From NCBI GenBank assembly GCA_037444305.1, contig JBBIMP010000025.1:13684-77683 (forward strand): DNA of 64,000 nt, in the 5' to 3' direction. Source of the DNA: JBBIMP01 sp037444305. Lineage in GTDB: Bacteria > Acidobacteriota > UBA6911. Under the pieces are notes generated by a model. It was not told the DNA's origin. It saw nothing but the letters and a program-made list of their open reading frames with translations, and ran no database searches. The position numbers and the translations under genes were made by a program. Shown piece after piece: positions 1 through 7,917 of this stretch. The first letter of the stretch is position 1. Every line of letters begins with the position of its first letter.

Positions 1-309
1 CGGAGGAATCCACGGCACCAGGTCGCGCGCCCGCAGGCCCGTGGATGGCAGGTGCACACCGTGCGCGCCCGCGGCAAGAGCCACATCGGCCCTGCCGTTG
101 ACCAGGATGCGGCAGCGGGTTCCACGGGCCAGCCCCACAGCACGGCAGGCCAGGGCGTGCAGGTCCCGATCACTCAGATCCTTCTCCCGGAGCTGGATGA
201 AATCGGCGCCGGCGCGTATTGCCTGGCTCATAGCCCGCAGCAGAGAACGCCGGCCGAGCCGGGAGCGGTCGGTGATGTAGTGAAACACGGGCCGGCTAGC
301 GCTCGGCAC
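1..309 (-). CDS. thiE: Thiamine-phosphate synthase (ThiE), 3' part outside window
   Basis: Only the first 103 codons are present; the gene runs off the left edge. The translation shows the ThiE/TenI barrel start: HYITDRS near the N-terminus, then GADFIQLREKDLSDRDL, ILVNGRADVALAAGAHGVHLP, all typical of the pyrophosphate- and HMP-binding strands. ThiE joins HMP-PP and thiazole phosphate to give thiamine phosphate. The GTG at 309 is taken as start and overlaps the upstream membrane-protein gene by 14 bp; TTG at 339 is an in-frame alternative. Whether the C-terminal half is intact cannot be judged. Confidence 0.85.
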   Translation of the reverse strand, partial: MPSASRPVFHYITDRSRLGRRSLLRAMSQAIRAGADFIQLREKDLSDRDLHALACRAVGLARGTRCRILVNGRADVALAAGAHGVHLPSTGLRARDLVPWIPP

Positions 310-649
310 CTTTTCTCGAGCCCTTCCTGAAGTCGACAATTTCCCGGATCCCGATGGCGAGGTTGACAATCCCGAGCCCGACCACCGCCCCCTTGAGATA
401 GGGATTTGCGACCACCGGTTGGATTCCGGGGTATTGATAGGTCAGGAAATTGTTGTCCCAGATGCTGAGCCAGGGGAGAAAGAGGAGAAATGCTCCCACT
501 TCGAGGCAATAGAGGATGTAAAGCGTCTGCCAGAGCACACCAGCCCTGGAACCGCCGTGCCGCGGTCTATTTCTGTCTTCGATGCTGAGTTTCCGGAGCT
601 TTTGCGGGATCCCAGGGGCCATTCCGTTTGGTACCGCCTTTGAGTTCAT
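296..649 (-). CDS. Small two-helix membrane protein, unknown function
   Basis: A 117-aa protein not recognised as a named family. It has a basic N-terminal stretch, a long hydrophobic segment at about residues 40-62 (ILYCLEVGAFLLFLPWLSIW), a loop with NPYLKG, and a second hydrophobic segment around GAVVGLGIVNLAIGI, ending in a very basic tail. The ATG at 649 is preceded by AGAGG; the ATG at 622 is an alternative. From 649 it overlaps the end of the TPR gene by 83 bp, which is long, so the later start may be right. It overlaps thiE at its 3' end and is probably cotranscribed with it. Confidence 0.6.
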   Translation of the reverse strand: MNSKAVPNGMAPGIPQKLRKLSIEDRNRPRHGGSRAGVLWQTLYILYCLEVGAFLLFLPWLSIWDNNFLTYQYPGIQPVVANPYLKGAVVGLGIVNLAIGIREIVDFRKGSRKGAER

Positions 650-3302
650 CAATCCTCTGGGCTACGTCGCGATAAGAAGGATCGGCGCGGAACACTCCTC
701 CCAGGCACTCCAGCGCGTGGTCGGCTTCCCCGGCCATGGCGTGTGCAACCCCCATATCATACTGCAAGGCGAGCCTTTCGTGTGGGCTAATCTCGGGGAT
801 TTTCAGACCGGTTTGGCACCAGCGGATCGCCGAGCGCGGCATGCCTTTTTCCAGGAAACAGGTGCTGAGCATGCCCGAACACTGCACCACCTCCCGGGGC
901 GAGCGCGCCGCATCCAGCGCTTTCATCGCGGTCTGGAACTCCTTGATGGCATCTTCGAGCAGATCCATTTCACGGTAGGCGACACCCAGGCTGTAGTGCG
1001 TGTCGTAGTCCTCCTGCGCAATCCCCTGGTTCGTCAGGGCGTTCACCTCATCGATGAGGTCGGCGAACATCACATTGACGCCATCCGCGCCCGCTCCCAC
1101 CGGCTTGGCTTCAGCGGCTGCCGCGGGGTGCATTGGCTCGGGTGTCCCATCCTCCCCGGAAAGCGTGATCGCAGCGGTTGCTACCGGTTCGGCGCGTTCG
1201 AGTTCGGAGAGATCCATCTCGATCTCGGGGGCATTTCCAAAATGGTGGTCGGGCTCCGCAGGTTTAAGTGGATGGAGGGCGGCGGCCGGTTCCCGCAGGG
1301 ATCGCGGCGCATCCAATTCGCCGCGAGCGGGAGGCATCATGGGTTCCGCGGCCGCTGCGCCGCCGGCGTCCAGTTGGTAATAGCGCGCAGCCAGCTCGGG
1401 ACTCTCGGGATGGAGCCGCGCGATCTCGTCCAGCTTGATTCGCGCCTCATCGATGAATCCCAGCCGGATGTAGAAGTCAACCTCCTGAAGCTGCTCGGCC
1501 AGCGAATCCGGTCCCTGGGCGCGGGAAGCGGCAGCGACAAGCGCTTCATCCCGGACTTCGAACGAGGGCGCTTCGTCCTCCTCCTCTCCGAACCCGTCCG
1601 GCTCCACGGAATCGCTGAAAAACACCTCGGTGAGGTCCACGGAGAAGTCGATCTCTCCGGGACTGACGGCGCGAGCTGCGGTCTTGTCCGTGAGGCTCGG
1701 CTGCTGGGAAATGGTGATCCCGTGCTTCCTGGCGAAGGCGGCCAGGTCATCGCGCGAGGAAGCGAGGTTCGGCGCAATTTCCTGCGCCTCTGCCAATCTC
1801 CGGTCTGCTTCCAGTTCGTTACCGGCCTGAATGCTAAGGGCCGCAACCAGCAGCAGCTGCTCGGCGGCTTCCGCCGTGGATCCCTGCCGCCGGAACTCCG
1901 CCGCCAGCCGCAGCCGGGCCTCCCGATTCCAGGGATCCCGCGCCACCAGATCCCTCAGCATCTGGTTGGCCTTGTCGTGCATGCCGTAGTTGAACAGCAA
2001 ATCGATCTCGACAAAAACCGGGTTTGCGCCCTTGCCATCGGAGGAATCGAATCCTCCCTGACCGATCTCGGCATCCCTCTGACGCGAGCGGCGGGAGACA
2101 TCCGGCGAAACATAGGCCCGGTCGGGATGGACTTCGGCAAACAGCGCCTGGTGCTGGGCGAGGTGTTCGCGGCTCTCGGAGCGGTACTCCAAGATCTTTT
2201 CCAGGGTTTCGAGGGCTGCACCCGACTGGCCTTCCGCGCGACATGCTGTAACCAGCCTGTCGAGCGTGTCGAGGTAAGGGCCCTCCTCGTTCATCGCCGA
2301 AAACACCTTGGCCTGGAGCCGGAGCGCCGGAATGTGTACGGGATGAGACTCGAGGATGTGGTTGATGCCCGCGAGGGCACGGCCGGGCTCCCTCCGGCTG
2401 ATGAAAACGGAAGTTACGCGCTCCAGGCACTCGGCGGCTCGGTCGATCTGCCCGGAATGCATGAATATGCGGGCGGCTTCCATTATGTGGTCCGAACCGG
2501 AGCCATCGACGGCGAAAATCCTCTCCAGGTGAACCATGGCGCCCTCGGCGTCCCCCGCCGCCAGGTGGGAGCGTCCCAGCAGTTCCGTGAGACCGGCGTC
2601 GTCCTGGATCTCGTCGATGTGAGGCTTGACCACGGCGAGCGCATGGGCAGTCTCGCCCAGTTCGAGGGCGACTTCCAGGAAACCCTTGAGGCATTCCAAG
2701 TCACGCGGGGCCAGCCGCAGCGCCCGCTCGAAGGATGCGCTGGCGCCCTTGATGTCGCCCGCTTTAGCCTGGGCCTTGGCCGCTCCGGCGAAACAGAATC
2801 GCGCTTTGCCCCTGTCGCCCTGCTCAAGGTAGACCTCCGCCAGCTTGAGGCGTACGTCCGCATTCTTCGGATCGAGCTCGATCACTTTTTCGTAGGCTTC
2901 TACCACCTCCCTGGCCTTGCCTCCACGGCTGTAGAGCTCGGCCAGGCTCATGTACTGGATGCGGGCGTCGACATTCATCCCCTGGCGGGCATACAGGACC
3001 GCGATCTGGGCGTTGATATCCAGGTTTGACGGATCGGCTGCGAGGATCTTTTTGTAGACAGCAATCGCCTTGAGATGGAATTTGTTGTTGCTGTAATGCT
3101 CCGCCACCTGGAAGAACAGGCGCTTGGCATCATCGAGCTTTCCCAGCTTCAGGTAGAGATCGCCCACGGTGTTGAGGATGAGGATGTCGTTGGGATCGGC
3201 CAGCAGAATTTTCTGGTATTCGGCGATGGCTTGCGGGATCTTGCCGTTGGCCACGTATTTTTCGGCGTCCCTCAGGTGCCGGGATTTCTTGTCACTGCCC
3301 AT
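567..3302 (-). CDS. Large tetratricopeptide-repeat protein
   Basis: A 911-aa protein with many TPR units, dense in residues 1-330, again at about 430-520 and near the C-terminus (YSLGVAYREMDLLEDAIKEF). The middle and linkers are acidic or Ala/Pro-rich and probably disordered. No signal peptide or membrane segment is evident, so a cytoplasmic scaffold is likely; function is unknown. The start is the ATG at 3302, preceded by GGAGGA; upstream reading frame overlaps rnhB out of frame and is a shadow. It overlaps the rnhB 3' end by 11 bp, so it sits at the tail of the trmD/rplS operon. Confidence 0.85.
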   Translation of the reverse strand: MGSDKKSRHLRDAEKYVANGKIPQAIAEYQKILLADPNDILILNTVGDLYLKLGKLDDAKRLFFQVAEHYSNNKFHLKAIAVYKKILAADPSNLDINAQIAVLYARQGMNVDARIQYMSLAELYSRGGKAREVVEAYEKVIELDPKNADVRLKLAEVYLEQGDRGKARFCFAGAAKAQAKAGDIKGASASFERALRLAPRDLECLKGFLEVALELGETAHALAVVKPHIDEIQDDAGLTELLGRSHLAAGDAEGAMVHLERIFAVDGSGSDHIMEAARIFMHSGQIDRAAECLERVTSVFISRREPGRALAGINHILESHPVHIPALRLQAKVFSAMNEEGPYLDTLDRLVTACRAEGQSGAALETLEKILEYRSESREHLAQHQALFAEVHPDRAYVSPDVSRRSRQRDAEIGQGGFDSSDGKGANPVFVEIDLLFNYGMHDKANQMLRDLVARDPWNREARLRLAAEFRRQGSTAEAAEQLLLVAALSIQAGNELEADRRLAEAQEIAPNLASSRDDLAAFARKHGITISQQPSLTDKTAARAVSPGEIDFSVDLTEVFFSDSVEPDGFGEEEDEAPSFEVRDEALVAAASRAQGPDSLAEQLQEVDFYIRLGFIDEARIKLDEIARLHPESPELAARYYQLDAGGAAAAEPMMPPARGELDAPRSLREPAAALHPLKPAEPDHHFGNAPEIEMDLSELERAEPVATAAITLSGEDGTPEPMHPAAAAEAKPVGAGADGVNVMFADLIDEVNALTNQGIAQEDYDTHYSLGVAYREMDLLEDAIKEFQTAMKALDAARSPREVVQCSGMLSTCFLEKGMPRSAIRWCQTGLKIPEISPHERLALQYDMGVAHAMAGEADHALECLGGVFRADPSYRDVAQRIDELKGGTKRNGPWDPAKAPETQHRRQK

Positions 3303-3921
3303 GAACTCCTCCGGTGCCGGCAGGATCGTCGATCCCGGTGAAACTGCGCCTGTGGCGGGCGCAGGGTCCGTGCTCTCCGATGGCCTCCATGTGAAGACGG
3401 GTGCCATACCCCTTGTGGCGCTCGAAGCCGTACTGTGGATGAGCCGCGGCCAGTGTCCGCATGAAGGCGTCCCGGTGGACCTTGGCGACGATGGAGGCGG
3501 CGGCGATCGAGTAGGATCTTCGGTCCCCCCCGATGATCCCGATGCAGGGCATGGAAAGCCCGGGCAGCCAGAAACCATCGACCAGCACAATGTCGGGGGA
3601 TGCGGGCAGCTCGGCGATGGCCAAACGCATCGCCTGCTGTGTGGCCTGGAGAATATTGATGCGATCGATCTCTTCCTCGGACACGGATCCGAATCCTACA
3701 CCGGCCGCTTCGGCCAGGATACGCCCGGCCAACCTTTCACGGCGGGCGGCTGGAACAGACTTGGAATCACGGATTTCCTCGTACTCTCCCCGGCCGTCGA
3801 AAACGACAGCCGCGGCCACGACCGGACCGGCTAGGGCTCCACGTCCCACCTCATCCACGCCGGCAATCGACCGGAAGCCGTTGTTCAGGAGAGTTCGCTC
3901 GAAAAAATCGTGACTCCACAT
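3292..3921 (-). CDS. rnhB: Ribonuclease HII
   Basis: A 209-aa RNase HII, which removes ribonucleotides and RNA primers from RNA-DNA hybrids. The catalytic GVDEVGRG motif places the first acidic pair at D23-E24; DSKS, the VLVDGF aspartate, the SIVAKVHRD segment and the C-terminal HKGYGT motif follow in the family order. Length and motif order are normal. It lies directly after rplS, a conserved placement in many bacteria, and overlaps the following TPR gene. Confidence 0.96.
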   Translation of the reverse strand: MWSHDFFERTLLNNGFRSIAGVDEVGRGALAGPVVAAAVVFDGRGEYEEIRDSKSVPAARRERLAGRILAEAAGVGFGSVSEEEIDRINILQATQQAMRLAIAELPASPDIVLVDGFWLPGLSMPCIGIIGGDRRSYSIAAASIVAKVHRDAFMRTLAAAHPQYGFERHKGYGTRLHMEAIGEHGPCARHRRSFTGIDDPAGTGGVHGQ

Positions 3922-3930
3922 CGGTACCGG

Positions 3931-4314
3931 CTATTCGCCTTGATTCGGGGCGTTTCCCGTATCGCGGTCGAGTCTCTCCACTTCTCTCAAGCGGGCTGCC
4001 TTGCCGCGGCGCTCTCGCAGGAAGTAGAGACGCGCGCGACGCACCTTGCCGCTCTTGATGATTTCGAGTTTTTCGATGACGGGCGAGTGCAACGGGAATA
4101 TCCGCTCCACTCCGTAACCCGAGGAGACTTTCCGGACGGTGAATGTGGAGGATATTCCATTTCGTTTCCGCGCCAGCACCACACCTTCGAAAACCTGGAT
4201 GCGGTACTTGTCTCCTTCCTTAATCTTTACGTGCACTCTGACCGTGTCACCGGGGCGGAACTTCGGCAGATCCGTCCTCACCTGAGAATTATCGACCGCT
4301 TGCATCAAGTTCAT
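3931..4314 (-). CDS. rplS: 50S ribosomal protein L19
   Basis: A 127-aa L19 protein. Recognisable segments include RPGDTVRVHVKIKEG, RIQVFEGVVLARKRNG and the conserved VERIFPLHSPVIEKLEI. L19 sits at the 30S-50S interface. The open frame extends upstream to 4353, but the ATG at 4314 (MNLMQAVDN) has AAGGAG six bases ahead and matches the family start, so it is preferred. It is part of the rpsP-rimM-trmD-rplS cluster and is followed by rnhB after 9 bp. Confidence 0.97.
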   Translation of the reverse strand: MNLMQAVDNSQVRTDLPKFRPGDTVRVHVKIKEGDKYRIQVFEGVVLARKRNGISSTFTVRKVSSGYGVERIFPLHSPVIEKLEIIKSGKVRRARLYFLRERRGKAARLREVERLDRDTGNAPNQGE

Positions 4315-4399
4315 CACAAACTCCTTGGGATTCAGGCCAATTATTTTTGCCATGGGCGCCTGTCCGCCCTGATCTGTTTCGCAAGTCTATGAGCCCCGT

Positions 4400-5110
4400 T
4401 TATTTATCGTCCGTCTCGACCAGTTCGGGGCGGCGGGCCAGGGTCTTCGCCAGCGCTTTGCTGCGGCGCCACCGCTCGATCTCGGCATGGTTGCCCGACA
4501 GCAGGACCTCCGGCACCGGCATTCCCCTGAACTCCGCGGGGCGCGTGTAATGCGGGCAGTCCAGCAGGCCCGCACTGAAACTCTCGTTTTTGGTGGACTC
4601 CTCGTTGCCCAGGGCTCCCGGCAGCAAGCGGATCACCGAATCCAAAACCACCATGGCCGGGATTTCACCGCCGGAAAGGATGAAATCGCCGATCGAGACC
4701 TCCCGGTCGACCAGCGCGTCCAGAACCCGCTGGTCCACACCCTCGTAGCGCCCGCAGATGAGGATGACGTGCGATCGCCCCGCCAGCGCCCGCGCCATCG
4801 GTTGCGACCAGAGGTGCCCTTGCGGCGAAAGCAGGATCACCTCCCCATCGCCCGTGGCTTCGATATCCCGCCCCCGCGCCGCACCGCGGCAGGATTCCAC
4901 CGCCGCAAAGAGCGGGCCGGGCATGAGCACCATCCCCTCACCGCCCCCGTAAGGCCGGTCGTCCACCGACCTGTGCCTGTCAAGAGCAAAGTCCCGCAGG
5001 TTGACGAGGCGGACATCCACAATCCCGGTCTGCCTCGCCCGTCGGATGATGCCGTGATCGAAGGCGCCAGCGAAGAGCTCGGGAAAAATCGTGATGATAT
5101 CAAATCTCAC
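4400..5110 (-). CDS. trmD: tRNA (guanine-N1-)-methyltransferase TrmD
   Basis: A 236-aa SPOUT-class methyltransferase that makes m1G37 in tRNAs reading CNN codons. It shows the start MRFDIITIFPELF, DRPYGGGEGMVL, the trefoil-knot AdoMet site ILICGRYEGVDQRV, and the SIGDFILSGGE segment with the catalytic aspartate. Full length. It starts with an ATGA overlap on the rimM stop, so translation is probably coupled. Confidence 0.97.
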   Translation of the reverse strand: MRFDIITIFPELFAGAFDHGIIRRARQTGIVDVRLVNLRDFALDRHRSVDDRPYGGGEGMVLMPGPLFAAVESCRGAARGRDIEATGDGEVILLSPQGHLWSQPMARALAGRSHVILICGRYEGVDQRVLDALVDREVSIGDFILSGGEIPAMVVLDSVIRLLPGALGNEESTKNESFSAGLLDCPHYTRPAEFRGMPVPEVLLSGNHAEIERWRRSKALAKTLARRPELVETDDK

Positions 5111-5640
5111 CGGTTCAAATCCACTATTCCGTCGGGCAGATCCACCACAATCTGCCGGTTGCCCACATCGACCTGCCGGCAGATGCGGTCGACTGCCGGC
5201 ACGAGGAACTCCCAGCCTTCGGCGGCTACCACGAGCTGGTGGTTGCCCGCGATCCGCAGGACTTCCACGACCTCACCCAGCGCGACGCCTGCGCCGTCGA
5301 TCACGCGGCACCCGACCAACTGATGGTCAAAGTAGGTTCCTTCGGGCAGTGCCACGGCCGCCTCCGCGGCCACGATCACCCAGGAGCCCGTCAGCGCTTC
5401 GGCTTCTGAGATGGAATCTACCCCTTCGAATTTGAGAACGATTCTGCCCTTGTGCTCCCAGGCCTCCCGCAGGATGCGCTCCTGCCGGTCCCGGCCCGGC
5501 CTCTCCAGCCAGACGGTCTTCAGGTCATGAAAACGTTCGGGGAAATCCGTGTGCAGTTCAGCCAGGACCTCGCCCCTGTTGCCCCGTGTCCGGACAATGC
5601 GGGCGATGTTGATGAAAGACGGGCGGGCGTCGGACTCCAC
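5107..5640 (-). CDS. rimM: Ribosome maturation factor RimM
   Basis: A 177-aa RimM, which binds S19 and helps assemble the 30S head. The N-terminal RimM beta-barrel (IARIVRTRGNRGEVLAELHTDFPERF) is followed by a PRC-barrel half (GTYFDHQLVGCRVIDGAG... EFLVPAV). The start is GTG at 5640, which shares one base with the stop of the KH-domain gene. Translationally coupled to trmD downstream by a 4-bp overlap. Confidence 0.95.
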   Translation of the reverse strand: MESDARPSFINIARIVRTRGNRGEVLAELHTDFPERFHDLKTVWLERPGRDRQERILREAWEHKGRIVLKFEGVDSISEAEALTGSWVIVAAEAAVALPEGTYFDHQLVGCRVIDGAGVALGEVVEVLRIAGNHQLVVAAEGWEFLVPAVDRICRQVDVGNRQIVVDLPDGIVDLNR

Positions 5641-5870
5641 TATTCCAGGATTTCCAGCACGAAACGTTTTCGCAGCTTCATCCCTGCGGCGCCCAGGAGC
5701 GTCCTGATGCAGCGAGCCGTGCGTCCCTGCTTCCCGATGACCTTGCCCAAGTCAGAGGGCGCTACGCGGAGCTCCAGAACCGTTGTCTGTTCGCCTTCCA
5801 CTTCGGTCACAACCACCTGTTCGGGATTGTCCACCAGCGCCTTCGCTATCATTTCTACCAGCTCCTTCAT
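5640..5870 (-). CDS. khpA: KH-domain RNA-binding protein (KhpA/YlqC type)
   Basis: A 76-aa single KH-domain protein, the small RNA-binding protein normally sited between rpsP and rimM. The nucleic-acid-binding GxxG loop is visible as GKQG within DLGKVIGKQGRTARCIRTLL. The ATG at 5870 has a strong GGGGAGG upstream; the frame continues to 5909 but that extension is not conserved-looking. In Gram-positives KhpA pairs with KhpB in cell-division control; here only the RNA-binding role is safe. Confidence 0.9.
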   Translation of the reverse strand: MKELVEMIAKALVDNPEQVVVTEVEGEQTTVLELRVAPSDLGKVIGKQGRTARCIRTLLGAAGMKLRKRFVLEILE

Positions 5871-5955
5871 CTCCGCCTCCCCTTGATGTCGAACATTATC
5901 GCGCTGCACTGCGTGGGAATTAAAGGCTTCAGGAGCGAAGAGCGAAATGGCTGCG

Positions 5956-6207
5956 TCAGCTGGCCTGCGCCGCAGGCGTGGCCTTCTTCATCAGGGAATG
6001 AACCGTCTCAGACGGCTGGGCGCCCCGGTCGATCCAATGGCGCACTCTGTCCATGTCCAGCGAAACGGAAGGAGGATTCGCTCCCGGATCGTAATGACCC
6101 AAAATCTCCAGAAAACTCCCGTCCCGAGCCTGCCTTCGCTCCGTGACCACCACGCGGTAAAACGGCTTCTTTTTTGCACCCATTCGGGTCAAACGTATCC
6201 TTAACAA
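5956..6207 (-). CDS. rpsP: 30S ribosomal protein S16
   Basis: An 83-aa S16. The sequence LRIRLTRMGAKKKPFYRVVV is the family signature, followed by LEILGHYDP and DMDRVRHWIDRGAQPSETV. The start appears to be TTG at 6207, preceded by GGAGGGG, because S16 normally begins a few residues before IRLTRMG and no ATG lies there. Longer upstream frame to 6351 is not S16-like. First ribosomal gene of the cluster, 140 bp after ffh. Confidence 0.95.
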   Translation of the reverse strand: MLRIRLTRMGAKKKPFYRVVVTERRQARDGSFLEILGHYDPGANPPSVSLDMDRVRHWIDRGAQPSETVHSLMKKATPAAQAS

Positions 6208-6347
6208 TTCCCCTCCCAAGGCTGATGACAAATCAATCGCTGTAATTTTGTCACACAAAGGGCTGCGATGCAACCGCGGGAATCCTCGCCGGATCGGGTC
6301 CACAAAAGCAGCGCAACCGCCGGTTTCCCTGCACCTTTCGCGCAGAC

Positions 6348-7685
6348 TCACATCCCGGGAAAGCGCAGTCCCTTCATCATTTTTGGCATGACGCCGCGGT
6401 GGAGGCTCTTCATCATTTTTCGCGTCTCGACGTACTGCTTCAGCAGGCGGTTGATCTCCTGGACCGGCCGCCCGCTGCCCCTGGCAATCCTCTTTCGCCG
6501 GCTCCCGTTCAAGATCTGGTGATTCTCCCGCTCGCGGGGCGTCATTGAATTGATGATGGCCTCGATATAGACCAGTTCCTTTTCATCCACCTGCAGCTTG
6601 TTGAGGCCGCGCATGGGCCCCATGTTCGGCAGCATGCCCAGGATCTGCTCGAGCGGCCCCAGTTTGCGCAGCTGGCGCAACTGGTCGCGGAAATCCTCGA
6701 GCGTGAACTCGTCCTTCCGGAGCTTCTCCGCCATTTCCAGCGCTTCCTGCTGGTCCACCACCTGCTCGGCCTTTTCGATGAGCGAGAGCACGTCTCCCAT
6801 GCCCAGTATCCGGCCGGCGAGCCGGTCCGGATGGAACGGTTCCAGGGCATCCGCCTTTTCACCGGTGCCGACGAATTTGATCGGCTGGCCGGTGACGCTC
6901 TTGATGGAGAGCGCGGCGCCGCCCCGCGCATCGCCATCCATCTTGGTGAGCACAACCCCGGTCAGCCCGAGGCGGTCGTGGAAGTCCTTGGCGCTCCGGA
7001 CGGCGTCCTGTCCCGTCATGGCGTCCGCCACCAGCAGTATCTCCAATGGCGGGACGGCGCCCCGAATCCGCTCCAACTCCGACATCATTTCGTCGTCGAT
7101 GTGGAGGCGCCCCGCCGTGTCGATCAACAGAACGTCGTAGCCCCCGTTGCGCGCCTGTCGCAAGGCCTGCGCCGCCCGCGAAACCGGGTCGGCCTCACCC
7201 GGGGAATCGAAGTAACCAAGCTTGTTTGCCTCGCACAGCACGCGGAGCTGCTCGACGGCCGCAGGCCGGTAGACGTCAACGGACATCAGCAGCGGCGTAT
7301 GGTTGTTCTTCGAAAGCCAGAGCCCCAGCTTGGCCGTCGTGGTGGTCTTGCCGGAACCCTGCAGCCCAACGATGAGAAAGACGCTCGGCGGCTGCTTGGA
7401 GAAGGCCAGCTCGGTATGCCTCCCCCCCAGCAATTCCACCAGTTCGTCCCGCACCACCTTTATGACCTGCTGCACCGGGGTGAGCGATTCCATTACTTCC
7501 TGGCCTAAGGCCCGGGTCTTGACCTTCTCGACAAATGCCTTCGCCACCTTGAAGTGGACATCGGCATCGAGCAGCGCGTTCCTGATTTCGCGCGCGGTCG
7601 AATCCACGTGCCGCTCGCTCACGCGGCCCTGCCCCTTCAGGTCCCGGAGGATCTTCTGCAGTTTGTTCGACAGATTATCCAGCAT
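6348..7685 (-). CDS. ffh: Signal recognition particle protein Ffh
   Basis: A 445-aa SRP54 GTPase that binds signal peptides on nascent chains together with 4.5S RNA. Domain order: N (MLDNLSNKLQKILRDL), G with P-loop GLQGSGKTTTTAKL, DTAGRLHID, and TKMDGDARGG, then a Met-rich M domain ending MPKMMKGLRFPGM. Start chosen at ATG 7685 because the family begins at this MxDNL segment; ATG 7724 gives 13 more residues and cannot be excluded since neither has a clear ribosome site. Divergent from selB. Confidence 0.96.
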   Translation of the reverse strand: MLDNLSNKLQKILRDLKGQGRVSERHVDSTAREIRNALLDADVHFKVAKAFVEKVKTRALGQEVMESLTPVQQVIKVVRDELVELLGGRHTELAFSKQPPSVFLIVGLQGSGKTTTTAKLGLWLSKNNHTPLLMSVDVYRPAAVEQLRVLCEANKLGYFDSPGEADPVSRAAQALRQARNGGYDVLLIDTAGRLHIDDEMMSELERIRGAVPPLEILLVADAMTGQDAVRSAKDFHDRLGLTGVVLTKMDGDARGGAALSIKSVTGQPIKFVGTGEKADALEPFHPDRLAGRILGMGDVLSLIEKAEQVVDQQEALEMAEKLRKDEFTLEDFRDQLRQLRKLGPLEQILGMLPNMGPMRGLNKLQVDEKELVYIEAIINSMTPRERENHQILNGSRRKRIARGSGRPVQEINRLLKQYVETRKMMKSLHRGVMPKMMKGLRFPGM

Positions 7686-7778
7686 CTCTTTACCCGCCGC
7701 GGCGGCCGAGTTTCGGCTGGCCATCCCGGGGAACGTACAATAATATACATCTCTCGCGGGGCGGCCGGACCCAGTCCC

Positions 7779-7820
7779 CTGAAAATGAAACGGCTAGACT
7801 AGCGACACCGTCATTTTCAG
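7779..7820. promoter_or_regulatory. Inverted repeat in ffh-selB intergenic region
   Basis: Two perfect 10-bp arms, CTGAAAATGA at 7779-7788 and TCATTTTCAG at 7811-7820, flank a 22-bp spacer that itself holds GCTAG-A-CTAGC at 7793-7803. It lies between the divergent starts of ffh and selB. It could be a repressor operator or an RNA hairpin; there is no U-tract, so a terminator is unlikely. Confidence 0.5.
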
Positions 7821-7917
7821 TCAAGGGTCTTTTCCACTGTCCTGGGGCGGGATGGATCCGCCCGGGCCCGGAGGTTGCGCCGCCGGGCCTTCCTCCTGGA
7901 AATCTGACGGAGCACTC

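Noticed and set aside
582..3029. 815-aa plus-strand open frame
   Set aside because: Antisense to the TPR gene; no domain, high-GC shadow frame.
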